Below the pieces are notes generated by a model. That model was given only the letters and a program-made list of their open reading frames with translations. It had not been told where the DNA came from and did not search any database. DNA of 64,000 nucleotides, taken from contig NZ_JBBODF010000001.1 of assembly GCF_038002825.1 (NCBI RefSeq), forward strand, positions 5,518,001 through 5,582,000, read 5' to 3'. This stretch comes from Paenibacillus sp. FSL H8-0048 (GTDB taxonomy: Bacteria; Bacillota; Bacilli; Paenibacillales; Paenibacillaceae). A program made the position numbers and the translations under genes. This document shows, piece by piece, positions 16,816 through 25,477 of this stretch; the first letter of the stretch is position 1; each line of letters starts with the position of its first letter.

Positions 16816-18423
16816 ATGAACCAACCGGCACTGAAGGAAGCATTGAAACTGACAGCAGATGTACTGGTAATCGGCGGAGGTCCGGCAGGAACATGGGCGG
16901 CACTTACAGCCGCAGCCAAGGGAGTGAAGGTGATCCTGGCCGATAAGGGCTACTGCGGCACCAGCGGTGCGACTGCCCCGTCGGGAACAGGCGTGTGGTA
17001 CGTGAAGCCGGAGGCGGAGCTGCGCGAGGCAGCGAAGGCCAGCCGCTACGCGATGGGCGGCAAGCTGGCCGAGCAGCGCTGGATGGACCGGGTGCTGGAC
17101 CGTACGTATGAGAATATGAACAGACTGGGCGTCAGCGGCTATCCGTTCCCGGTGGACGAAGAAGGCAATCCATACCGCCGGGGTCTGCAGGGACCTGAAT
17201 ATATGCGGCTGATGCGCAAGCTGGTGAAGAAGGCGGGGGTGAAGATTCTGGACCACAGTCCCGTGCTGGAGCTGCTCGCCGATGAGCACGGGGTAGCCGG
17301 AGCGGCCGGCGTGCAGACCCAGAGCGGAGCAACCTGGAGCGTGCATGCCGGGGCGGTAGTTATCGCCACCGGGGGCTGCGCTTTCCTCAGTAAGGCGCTG
17401 GGCTGCAACGTCCTGACGGGTGATGGCTACTTATTCGCTGCGGAAGCAGGGGCGAGCCTGTCCGGCATGGAGTTCTCCAATGCCTATGCGATCTGCCCGA
17501 CCTTCTCCTCTGTAACGAAGACCGCGTATTACAGCTATGCCAGCTTCTATTATGAGGACGGCAGCGTGGTGGAAGGAGCGGGCTCCAAAAAGGGCCGCTC
17601 GGTCATTGCCAGGAATCTGCTGGCCGGCCGCCAGGTGTTTGCGAAGCTGGACGGAGCCGATGAGGCCTTGCAGCCGCTGCTGCGGGTGGCACAGACGAAT
17701 TTCTTCCTGCCGTTCGACCGGCGGGGAATTAATCCCTTTAAGGATATTTTCCCGGTAACCTTACGGCTGGAGGGAACCGTCCGGGGGACCGGCGGCATCC
17801 GGATTACGGATGAGCAGTGCGGTACAGGCGTACCCGGCTTGTACGCGGCGGGGGATGCCGCCACCCGCGAGCTGATCTGCGGCGGATTCACCGGAGGCGG
17901 CAGTCATAATGCCGCCTGGGCGATGTCCTCCGGCTCCTTCGCCGGAGAAGGGGCGGCCGCCTATGCAGCCGGACTCGGCCGGTATTCAGATCACCGCGCA
18001 CCTGCCGGGCTATCCTCTTCACCGCTGGTTCACCAGGAAGTGAGGGCGGGAGCTGCGGCCAGAACCGCAGAGTATGTGGAGGCTGTGCAGGCAGAAGTCA
18101 AACCGTACGATATTAATCTGTTCCGTACAGAGCAGGGGCTGGCGTCCTCGCTGGAGCGTCTGGACGGACTATGGAAGGAGCAGCGCAGCCGGGAAATCCA
18201 GCGCACGCCGGAAGGCGTGAAGGCGCGTGAAGCCGAAGCGATGACGGCAACGGCACGCTGGATGTACAACTCCGCACTGGCCCGCACCGAAACCCGGGGA
18301 ATGCACAAACGGGAGGACTTCAAGGGAAGTGATGACAGCCAGCATCACCGCTTAATCAGCGGCGGACTGGATCAGATATGGGTGAAGGCAGAAGAGGTAG
18401 CGAAGGAGAGTGTATTGCTGTGA
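16816..18423 (+). CDS. FAD-dependent oxidoreductase, fumarate/adenylylsulfate reductase flavoprotein-like
   Basis: The 535-residue protein opens with a dinucleotide-binding motif (VLVIGGGPAGTWAALTAA, about residues 15-32), has the ATGG motif (VVIATGGCAFLSKA), and ends its FAD domain with PGLYAAGDAA followed by GGFTGGGSHNAAWAMSSG. This layout is that of the SdhA/FrdA/AprA superfamily. The next gene, overlapping its stop codon, encodes a two-cluster ferredoxin like AprB, so the pair resembles an AprAB-type electron-transfer enzyme. Being inside a sulfonate-type ABC operon, it may reduce or cleave the imported compound. True AprA activity on APS is not implied, and the substrate is unknown. Confidence 0.82.
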   Translation: MNQPALKEALKLTADVLVIGGGPAGTWAALTAAAKGVKVILADKGYCGTSGATAPSGTGVWYVKPEAELREAAKASRYAMGGKLAEQRWMDRVLDRTYENMNRLGVSGYPFPVDEEGNPYRRGLQGPEYMRLMRKLVKKAGVKILDHSPVLELLADEHGVAGAAGVQTQSGATWSVHAGAVVIATGGCAFLSKALGCNVLTGDGYLFAAEAGASLSGMEFSNAYAICPTFSSVTKTAYYSYASFYYEDGSVVEGAGSKKGRSVIARNLLAGRQVFAKLDGADEALQPLLRVAQTNFFLPFDRRGINPFKDIFPVTLRLEGTVRGTGGIRITDEQCGTGVPGLYAAGDAATRELICGGFTGGGSHNAAWAMSSGSFAGEGAAAYAAGLGRYSDHRAPAGLSSSPLVHQEVRAGAAARTAEYVEAVQAEVKPYDINLFRTEQGLASSLERLDGLWKEQRSREIQRTPEGVKAREAEAMTATARWMYNSALARTETRGMHKREDFKGSDDSQHHRLISGGLDQIWVKAEEVAKESVLL

Positions 18424-18752
18424 TTGAAGTCATCAGCGCTGACCGGTGTGTAGAATGTAACCAGTGCGTATCCGTCTGCCCGACCAATGTATTCGACCGG
18501 GTAGAGAACGGAATTCCCGTAATCGCCCGGCAGAGCGACTGCCAGACCTGCTTCATGTGTGAGCTGTATTGTCCGGTGGACGCGCTGTATGTGGCTCCGG
18601 ATTCCGAGGGGCTTACCGGCATTACAGAGGCAGAGCTTGAGCAGCAAGGCCTGCTTGGCGGCTACCGCGAGAAGGTAGGCTGGGGCAAGGGCAGACAGCC
18701 GGTGGCTAGTCATGACTTCATGGTGAAGCTGGCGGCCCGGGCAGGATTCTGA
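18420..18752 (+). CDS. Two-cluster 4Fe-4S ferredoxin, AprB-like
   Basis: Starts at GTG 18420, whose GTGA overlaps the stop of the flavoprotein gene; AAGGAG at 18403-18408 precedes it. The 110-residue protein carries CVECNQCVSVCP and CQTCFMCELYCP, each able to hold one 4Fe-4S cluster, within the first 50 residues. A C-terminal extension of about 55 residues (LLGGYREKVGWGKGRQ) may wrap around the flavoprotein, as the tail of AprB does in AprAB. It is most likely the electron-carrying subunit of the upstream flavoenzyme. An in-frame ATG at 18378 lies inside the previous gene and lacks a ribosome site. Confidence 0.88.
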   Translation: MIEVISADRCVECNQCVSVCPTNVFDRVENGIPVIARQSDCQTCFMCELYCPVDALYVAPDSEGLTGITEAELEQQGLLGGYREKVGWGKGRQPVASHDFMVKLAARAGF

Positions 18753-18805
18753 TTTCAGATATGCGTGAACAACATCCAGTAGACGACTGAGGGGAGAATA
18801 CAGCA

Positions 18806-19873
18806 ATGAGCAGATTGTACAGAGAGATTACAGGTGTATGGAGCAAAAGGGGACGCCTCACGCTGATTACAGCTGTGGTGATGATCATGCTGGTACTGCA
18901 GGCTTGCGGCAATAACACAGGCTCGGGAGGCAGCCCGGCAGCAGGCAGTGGAGGTACCAATACCGCTGAAGCAGCTGGCGGTAAGGCGGCAAGCAATGTT
19001 CCGGCCGTGCTGAATTTCGGATACATCGGCTCCAACAAGCTGAATCTGCCGGGAGGGGCGGAAGGGTGGGGTCTTTACAAAGGTATTATTCAGGAAGAAC
19101 TGAAACAGTATGGGATTACCGAAGTGAAGCTGACCGGCTTCCCGAACGGACCGGATCAGACGGAATCCTTAATCAGCGGAAGACTTGATTTCGGCAGCCT
19201 CGGGGATACCCCGGCGATTATCGCCTACGCCTCAGGAGCCAAGACCCGGCTGATCGCCCAGACTTCAGCGCATACGGTTGGTTATCTGATCGGCAAGAAG
19301 GACGGGCCGAAGACGGTGCAGGATCTGAAGGGCAAGACGATTGCCATCCAAAAAGGTTCGTTTATGCACCGTTACGTAGTCGGCTTACTGAAGCAGGAGG
19401 GCGTAACTGATTATAAGCTGGTTCACATGCTGATTCCCGATGCAACCGCAGCACTGGCCCGCGGCGATGTAGACGCGACCACCAATAACGGTGTAGCGGC
19501 GCTTAAGCAGATAGAGCAGGGGTACACCCATCTGGATGATGCTTCGACCCATCCGGATCTGCTCGGAAGCAGCGCTACCGTAGTGTCGGAGGAGTATCTT
19601 GCGAAATTCCCGGATTTCCCAAAGGTCTGGAATGCGGCACGGGAGAAGGCACTGGCCGATCTGAAGCAGCATGAAGATGAATATTATCAGTTCCTGGCGG
19701 AGATCGGAGATACCACCCCGGAAATCGCGAAGCAGGTCACTCCGATCAGTGATATCAAGGATACAGCCTTCACGGATGACGGCCTTAAGCTGCTGGAGGG
19801 CACCAAGAATTTCCTCGTCGATGAGAAGCTGGCCAAGAAGGATTTCAATATCAGCGATTGGCAGCTTGAATAA
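18806..19873 (+). CDS. NitT/TauT-family ABC substrate-binding lipoprotein (SsuA-like)
   Basis: The 355-residue protein has a lipoprotein signal with lipobox VLQAC (Cys34), a Gly/Ser/Ala linker, and a periplasmic-binding type II fold typical of sulfonate/nitrate/taurine carriers: NFGYIGSNKLNLPGGAEGWG, SLGDTPAIIAYASGAKTRLI, DLKGKTIAIQKGSFMHRYV. It is the last gene of the ABC, flavoprotein and ferredoxin operon, 53 bases after the ferredoxin gene, and is followed by a terminator. It should capture the substrate outside the membrane for the paired permeases. Confidence 0.92.
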   Translation: MSRLYREITGVWSKRGRLTLITAVVMIMLVLQACGNNTGSGGSPAAGSGGTNTAEAAGGKAASNVPAVLNFGYIGSNKLNLPGGAEGWGLYKGIIQEELKQYGITEVKLTGFPNGPDQTESLISGRLDFGSLGDTPAIIAYASGAKTRLIAQTSAHTVGYLIGKKDGPKTVQDLKGKTIAIQKGSFMHRYVVGLLKQEGVTDYKLVHMLIPDATAALARGDVDATTNNGVAALKQIEQGYTHLDDASTHPDLLGSSATVVSEEYLAKFPDFPKVWNAAREKALADLKQHEDEYYQFLAEIGDTTPEIAKQVTPISDIKDTAFTDDGLKLLEGTKNFLVDEKLAKKDFNISDWQLE

Positions 19874-19896
19874 CAGCTGAATAACCTGAGTGTCTG

Positions 19897-19940
19897 AAGG
19901 TGTTCCGCTGCGGTTCAAGGCAGTGGAGCGCCTTTATTGT
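19897..19940 (+). terminator. Terminator of the ABC-flavoprotein operon
   Basis: AAGGTGTTCCGCTGC pairs imperfectly with GCAGTGGAGCGCCTT, followed by TATTGTT. It lies 24 bases after the binding-protein stop codon. Confidence 0.6.
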
Positions 19941-20158
19941 TCTGTGTGTACGGCGGGAAGTTCTGAATATTGGGTACCCTATTTATAGGAGCTTCTGTGT
20001 CCTTAACCGGAGTAGCTGGGGTCAGCCCATAAAGTTTTATATATACTAACTGGGCGGTTGAGATTATACTAAGTTGAACGAACCGTTTCTTCAGCAGGCG
20101 GAGCGTCTCCCCAGATGTACACACACAGACACTAGAATATTATGCTGGAGGAAATTGA

Positions 20159-20833
20159 ATGAGCATTACAGAACTTACTAGCCAACTTTCCAGTTTTACA
20201 GGAAGGCTACTGCGGGAACGCTTCGGGAAGGGACCTGAATCGATACACGCCTCGATCGGGCAGCAGTGTATTGCACTGCATATCCGTAATTTCATCGGAC
20301 CTGTGGAGAGGTTTCTATTGAATAAGGAAGAAGAACAGGCGTTTCGTTATACACGGGAGCTTCTGATGAAGTCCCTGCTTCCCGAGCTTGCAGCGTACCT
20401 GAAGGACAGCATGGCTATTGAGGTCGGCGAGCTTTTTTATGATTGGGGCATTCATAACGCATCGGGTATGATCGTGGCACTCATCAAGAATGACGACGTA
20501 CCGGTTGATGATTATGCCGGGCGCGAAGAAGTCCATACCCAGATTAACGAGGTAACCAGGAAGGTCCAAAAGGAACCGGTCTATACAGACTCCTGGTGGC
20601 TGGGACCCCGCATTCTGATTATCAAGCGCGAAGGCATCATGATTCCTTTGGAGAAGGAATTGATTGGCCTCGGCTACGAGAATACACTGAAGACCACCAA
20701 GCGGAAGATGGAAAAACGATATTTGGAGGATACCACCACAATCGCCCAGATGCTTGGCAAAGAGCTGTCGGATATTTATGTGGACTGGGATTTCGACAAA
20801 GATACCAGCGTGATAGCCTATACTTTTCACTGA
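20159..20833 (+). CDS. MpsC-family (DUF2294) protein
   Basis: The 224-residue soluble protein matches the DUF2294/MpsC type: an N-terminal unit (about 5-110) with LSSFTGRLLRERFGKGPESI and IGQQCIALHIRNFIGPVE, and a second, similarly sized unit (about 125-224) ending VDWDFDKDTSVIAYTF. MpsC-named proteins were linked by name to a cation-translocating membrane-potential system in staphylococci; their biochemical role remains unclear, and no MpsA or MpsB gene is nearby. GCTGGAGG lies upstream of the ATG. Its downstream neighbours are a lone receiver and a hybrid kinase, so a signalling link is possible but unproven. Confidence 0.75.
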   Translation: MSITELTSQLSSFTGRLLRERFGKGPESIHASIGQQCIALHIRNFIGPVERFLLNKEEEQAFRYTRELLMKSLLPELAAYLKDSMAIEVGELFYDWGIHNASGMIVALIKNDDVPVDDYAGREEVHTQINEVTRKVQKEPVYTDSWWLGPRILIIKREGIMIPLEKELIGLGYENTLKTTKRKMEKRYLEDTTTIAQMLGKELSDIYVDWDFDKDTSVIAYTFH

Positions 20834-20889
20834 AGTCTAACCATATATGGGTGGAAATGAGTCGGACATGCAAATGAGCCGAACATGAG

Positions 20890-20927
20890 CCGAAGAAGGG
20901 GGAATGGTCCCTTTCTTCGGTTTTTTT
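20890..20927 (+). terminator. Rho-independent terminator
   Basis: CCGAAGAAGGGG and CCCTTTCTTCGG form a strong stem followed by seven T. It ends the MpsC-family gene and separates it from the receiver gene. Confidence 0.9.
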
Positions 20928-20982
20928 ATTTTCTGCCCATCTGCAGTTAGGGGTGCTGAGACTTTTTAGGAGGATAAGCTGG

Positions 20983-21384
20983 ATGGAGGAGTGCAAGTGG
21001 ACGGTATTATATGTAGAAGATAATCAGCTCAATATGGCCTTAGTACACCATATCTTCAAAAGAAATCTGCCCTCCGTATTGCTGCTGAAGGCTGAAACGG
21101 CAGAGCTTGGACTGCAAATAGCACAGGAAGCTCTGCCGGATCTGATCATCCTGGACATCGGGCTTCCCGGACTTAACGGATATGAAGCTCTGGAAATACT
21201 GCAGCAGGATCAGGCAACCTGTCATATTCCGGTGCTGGCAACCAGTGCGTTTGCGCAAAACTCGGATATTGAAAAGGCCCGGAAGAAGGGCTTTGCCGAA
21301 TATATCACCAAGCCCTTTCAGGTTAAAGCGTTCACCGAAACCGTGAAAAGGCTGCTCTACGGAGAAGACCTACAGAAGATTTAG
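20983..21384 (+). CDS. Single-domain response regulator (CheY/DivK-like)
   Basis: The ATG at 20983 is preceded by AGGAGG (20968-20973). The 133-residue protein is a lone receiver: acidic pocket in LYVEDNQLN, phospho-acceptor Asp in IILDIGLPGLNG, conserved Thr/Ser in LATSAFA and Lys in YITKPF. It has no output domain, so it must act by protein contact or as a phosphate relay. The hybrid kinase gene 210 bases downstream, whose own receiver lacks an output, is the natural partner. The VEDNQLN form resembles DivK/Spo0F-type relay proteins. Confidence 0.9.
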   Translation: MEECKWTVLYVEDNQLNMALVHHIFKRNLPSVLLLKAETAELGLQIAQEALPDLIILDIGLPGLNGYEALEILQQDQATCHIPVLATSAFAQNSDIEKARKKGFAEYITKPFQVKAFTETVKRLLYGEDLQKI

Positions 21385-21596
21385 CACGAAAACAGTAACA
21401 GGGGATTCATTAAGGTGGGGAGCTGGGGAGATCTCTGTCTGGCGGCGGGTTCACGAACTGCTGTAATCCGCTGAATAAGGAATTATTGGTATTCGACATA
21501 ATGATTTGACTTTCGCCCGATTATGCAAGATATTTATATTGCAGATTTAATATAAAAGAATTGCATTCAATATTTCACAAACGGGCGGTGGATCTT

Positions 21597-23873
21597 ATGC
21601 TAGGGCATCATACGGAGTCGTCTTCTCCATTTGAACAGGCATTTAAGACAGGAACTGCCGGAGTAGCCTTTCTCTCCATGGCTGAAGAATGGATGAAAGT
21701 GAATCCGGCGGTAACCCTCTTGCTCGGATATTCCGAAGAGCAGCTGCTGGGACGTAGCTTCCAAGCGTTCTGGGATGAAGCTAGCCTGCACATACATAGT
21801 TACAGGATGGGGAGCCTCAGGAGCGGAGCAGCCCCTTTTTTTGAAGCCGAAATCAAGCTGCGCCATGCGGACGGTTCGGCGGTTCCAGTGCTGCTGCATG
21901 TAGCGAGGGTGAGCGAGCCTTCTACGGGAGAGGGGTTATATTATATCGTTCACTTGGCCGGAAGGCTGCTTGAGGCACCGGCTGAGACACTTCCCGGACC
22001 GTCTGAGCGGCTGTACCGGCTGATTGCCGGCAACATCAGGGACATTGTCTACTATGCGGCGCCGGGTTCAGTCTGCCGTTATTGCTCCCCCTCAGTGGAA
22101 GAGGTGCTCGGGTATAGACCGGAAGAGCTGATCGGCCGTGACAGTAGCAGATTGGTTCATCCTGAGGATCTGGCCTTAATCAGTGCGGAGCAGATGGCAG
22201 AATCGCCTGATGTCCAGCTCCGGATATTACATGCGAATGGCCAATATATCTGGATTGAATTCTCTCTGAGAACGGTGGAAGACGGCGGGGAGCGCGGGGT
22301 GCTGGCTGTCGGCCGCGATGTGACCCGGCGCAAGATTGTGGAGCAGAAGCTTCAGGAGTCCGTCGAGCGTTATACCTCGCTGAAGAAATATAATCATGAC
22401 GCGATCATATCGCTGGACCTGGAAGGCCATATTATTAACGGGAATGAACAGGCGGTACGGCTGACAGGGTATACGATAGCTGAGTTGGTGGGCATGAGTG
22501 TCAGCCGGATCATCGGCGAGCGCCAGCTGCAGAATGTAATCGGTCCCCGCCGGCAGAACGGCTCCGCGGGACAGGATATCAACCTGATCTGGCATAAGGA
22601 CGGGCATTCGGTCGAGGTTCTGACCACCCTTGCGCCGATTATTATCAACCAGTCTACCGTAGGCTTTTATATTATCGTCAAGGATATTACCGAGCAGAAG
22701 CAGCTGCTGATTGCCAAGGAGACCGCAGAGAATACGAACCGCGCCAAAAGTGAGTTCCTGGCCATGATGAGCCACGAAATCCGTACCCCAATGAACGGGG
22801 TGATCGGGATGACCGACCTGCTCCTGGAGAGCAGTGAGCCGGGTTCGCAGCAGCGGGAGTTCCTGGAGATTATCCGCCAGAGCGGCGAATCCCTGCTCAA
22901 TATCATCAACGACATTCTCGATCTCTCCAAGATTGAGGCTGGCAAAATCTCACTCCAGGACGAGCCGTTCATTCTCCGGCACTGCTTGGATTCCGTGCTG
23001 GAGCTGCTTCAGCTCAAGGCGGAGCGCAAGGGGCTGACCCTTAGCGTGGAGACCGGGCCGGATGTGCCGCAGCGGCTGATCGGGGACGGGGAGCGGCTGA
23101 AGCAGATCCTGCTCAATCTGGCCGGCAATGCTGTGAAGTTCACCTGTACCGGAGGGGTAAAGGTAAGCGTAAAGCGCATTGCCGATGGCCCGGCAGGAGT
23201 AACGCTCCAGTTCACCGTGGCGGATACGGGCAGCGGCATTCCCGAGGAGGCCCGCAGCCGCTTGTTCGAGCCGTTCTATCAGCTGGAGCATTTCAGGGGC
23301 CGTCAGGGGGAAGGCACCGGTCTGGGGCTGGCGATCAGCAAGCAATTGGCCGAACGGATGGGCGGCGGCATTTATCTGGATACAGCGGCCGAGCAAGGGG
23401 CGACCTTTGTGTTCACCGTGGTCCTCCGGACAGAAGCGCAGGCGCTTCCGGCTGACGGGCTGGAGGGAATTCTGCCGGAGCAGCAATCAGCAGGCCGTTC
23501 CCTGCATATTCTGGTCGCCGAGGACAATGTGATCAACCAGATCGTCCTGCGTAAGATCCTGGAGAAGCGCGGCTTCACCGTCGATGTGGCCGAGGACGGG
23601 CGGCAGGCGGTCGATATGACGGCCCGGCACGGCTATGATCTGATCTTCATGGATGTGCAGATGCCCGGGATGAATGGCCTGGAGGCCACAGCTGCCATCA
23701 GGGCAGAGCAGCCGGCAGACCGGCAGCCGGTTATTGTTGCAGTAACGGCCAACGCGCTTAAGGGCGACCGGGAGCTGTGCCTCGAAGCAGGAATGGACGA
23801 GTATATCAGCAAGCCGCTGAGAACTGGCAGCATTGCTAAAGTGATCGGGAAATTTTTTGCAGAACAGGAATAA
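21597..23873 (+). CDS. Cytosolic PAS-rich hybrid histidine kinase
   Basis: The ATG at 21597 is favoured over an in-frame TTG 36 bases earlier, which lacks a ribosome site. The 758-residue protein has three PAS domains (about residues 10-125, 135-255, 265-380), a HisKA domain with the phospho-acceptor His in MMSHEIRTPMNGVIG, a HATPase domain (NAVKFT, DTGSGIPEE, GTGLGLAISKQL) and a C-terminal receiver with Asp in LIFMDVQMPGMNG and Lys in YISKPL. There is no membrane helix, so it senses an internal cue. No DNA-binding output is present; the receiver gene upstream is a likely partner. Confidence 0.92.
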   Translation: MLGHHTESSSPFEQAFKTGTAGVAFLSMAEEWMKVNPAVTLLLGYSEEQLLGRSFQAFWDEASLHIHSYRMGSLRSGAAPFFEAEIKLRHADGSAVPVLLHVARVSEPSTGEGLYYIVHLAGRLLEAPAETLPGPSERLYRLIAGNIRDIVYYAAPGSVCRYCSPSVEEVLGYRPEELIGRDSSRLVHPEDLALISAEQMAESPDVQLRILHANGQYIWIEFSLRTVEDGGERGVLAVGRDVTRRKIVEQKLQESVERYTSLKKYNHDAIISLDLEGHIINGNEQAVRLTGYTIAELVGMSVSRIIGERQLQNVIGPRRQNGSAGQDINLIWHKDGHSVEVLTTLAPIIINQSTVGFYIIVKDITEQKQLLIAKETAENTNRAKSEFLAMMSHEIRTPMNGVIGMTDLLLESSEPGSQQREFLEIIRQSGESLLNIINDILDLSKIEAGKISLQDEPFILRHCLDSVLELLQLKAERKGLTLSVETGPDVPQRLIGDGERLKQILLNLAGNAVKFTCTGGVKVSVKRIADGPAGVTLQFTVADTGSGIPEEARSRLFEPFYQLEHFRGRQGEGTGLGLAISKQLAERMGGGIYLDTAAEQGATFVFTVVLRTEAQALPADGLEGILPEQQSAGRSLHILVAEDNVINQIVLRKILEKRGFTVDVAEDGRQAVDMTARHGYDLIFMDVQMPGMNGLEATAAIRAEQPADRQPVIVAVTANALKGDRELCLEAGMDEYISKPLRTGSIAKVIGKFFAEQE

Positions 23874-23999
23874 GCGGTTCTCTCTTCACAGAATAATCAC
23901 AATACTGAGCTAAAGCTGCAATGCAGTGCTGTACTATCTTGCATATGGAAGTCTTTTTGATTAAGATAGCAGAAACTGGTGCATAAGAGCACTGATATA

Positions 24000-24312
24000 C
24001 CTAGTAATGACAATGACGAAGAGAGTAAGCACTTCATAGCGGATCTTAACAGGGAAGGCGTGCCGGAGACTGAGAGCACCCTCATGAGACGTTTAGTGCC
24101 GAAGTTCACTTCCGAGTCGGTCCCTGAAGTACACTGCTGCAGCAGGTATGAGTAGGGTGGCCCGCTTCCTGCGTTAACGGATGTAAGACAGAATGAATCT
24201 ATGGCCGGTAACCTTCAGGGATGCCGTCATATGCTGCTTCGTCAGCAGGATTCAGCTCTAAATAAGGGTGGTACCACGGCTCCTCGTCCCTTGCGGCGGG
24301 GGGTCTTTTTGC
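24000..24312 (+). promoter_or_regulatory. T-box leader, probable tyrosine (UAC) specifier
   Basis: The leader has the GA-motif region (GAGAGTA, 24021-24027), a stem formed by CAGGGA (24050-24055) and TCCCTG (24121-24126), and the canonical antiterminator box AAGGGTGGTACCACGG (24264-24279), followed by a GC-rich terminator stem and TTTTT (24280-24310). Just 3' of the stem, in the CTGAA-g-NNN position, is TAC at 24130-24132, which points to uncharged tRNA-Tyr as the signal. This fits control of the first aromatic-pathway enzyme. Specifier choice is inferred from the layout, not proven. Confidence 0.85.
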
Positions 24313-24359
24313 GTTCGTTCATAGCCTTAATTATTAATATCACAAAGGAGTGTCTGGGA

Positions 24360-25436
24360 ATGAGTAATGTGGAATTGGATGATCTGAGAGCGAGATTGGA
24401 TGAGATTAACAGTCAGCTGCTGGAGCTGATCTCGGAGCGTGCCGGAATCGTTCAGGAGATTGGGGTGCTCAAAGAGAAGCAGGGCGTGCCGAAGTTCGAT
24501 CCTGAACGGGAGAATGCGATGCTGGAGAAGATGGTGGCAGGCAATAAAGGGCCGTTCACGGATGGAACCATCCGCACGCTGTTCAAGCAGATTTTCTCTG
24601 CTTCGCTTGATCTGCAAAGCACGGAGCATAAGAAGACCCTGCTGGTAGCGCGTAAAGACCATGCAGAAGATACAGTTATCGAGCTGCCGGGCGGCGTTAC
24701 TGTTGGCGGATTATCCTCGCTGATGGTAGCTGGACCATGCTCGGTGGAGAGTGAGCTGCAGACCCGTACGGTAGCTGCGGCCCTGCAGAAGGCAGGCGTG
24801 AAGGTGATGCGCGGCGGAGCCTTCAAGCCCCGGACCTCCCCTTATGATTTCCAGGGGCTGGGCATGGATGGCCTGCGGATTCTGCGTGAAGCGGCGAGTG
24901 AATACGGGCTTTTGACGATCAGTGAGATTGTCGATCCCCGGCATATTGAAGAAGCGCTGGATTATGTGGATGTCATTCAGGTCGGCGCGCGGAACATGCA
25001 CAACTTCGAGCTGCTTAAGGCGGTAGGAGAAGTGAATAAGCCGGTGCTGCTGAAGCGCGGACTATCCGCCACGCTGGATGAATTCGTTCATGCGGCAGAA
25101 TATATTATGTCCCGCGGCAATATGGAGATTATGCTGATTGAACGCGGTATCCGCACCTATGAGCGGTCAACGCGCAATACGCTGGATATCTCGGCGGTGC
25201 CGATTCTTAAGCAGGAATGCCATCTGCCGGTGCTGGTCGATGTCACCCATTCCACCGGACGCAAGGATATCCTGATTCCATGTGCCAAGGCCGCGCTTGC
25301 TGCCGGTGCCGACGGGATTATGGTTGAGGTGCATCCTGATCCGGCCACCGCCTTGTCCGATGCGGCGCAGCAGCTTAATATTGAGGAGTTCAACACCTTC
25401 TTCAATGAAGTGAAGGCTTCGGGATTATACCGTTAA
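24360..25436 (+). CDS. aroA: Bifunctional chorismate mutase / DAHP synthase
   Basis: The ATG at 24360 follows AAAGGAG; upstream in-frame ATGs lie inside the T-box leader. The 358-residue protein fuses an AroQ-type chorismate mutase (about 1-90, VELDDLRARLDEINSQLLEL) to a KDO8P-like 3-deoxy-7-phosphoheptulonate synthase (about 105-355) with GPCSVESE, GGAFKPRTSPYDFQG, GARNMHNFELL and DVTHSTGRKD. It makes DAHP from PEP and erythrose 4-phosphate at the start of the shikimate pathway; the mutase part usually mediates feedback by chorismate or prephenate. Control by the T-box adds a transcriptional layer. The symbol follows Bacillus usage (aroA(G)). Confidence 0.95.
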   Translation: MSNVELDDLRARLDEINSQLLELISERAGIVQEIGVLKEKQGVPKFDPERENAMLEKMVAGNKGPFTDGTIRTLFKQIFSASLDLQSTEHKKTLLVARKDHAEDTVIELPGGVTVGGLSSLMVAGPCSVESELQTRTVAAALQKAGVKVMRGGAFKPRTSPYDFQGLGMDGLRILREAASEYGLLTISEIVDPRHIEEALDYVDVIQVGARNMHNFELLKAVGEVNKPVLLKRGLSATLDEFVHAAEYIMSRGNMEIMLIERGIRTYERSTRNTLDISAVPILKQECHLPVLVDVTHSTGRKDILIPCAKAALAAGADGIMVEVHPDPATALSDAAQQLNIEEFNTFFNEVKASGLYR

Positions 25437-25477
25437 GCTGAAAAGGGTGAATTCAGGCACTGGGAGGAACTGAAATT

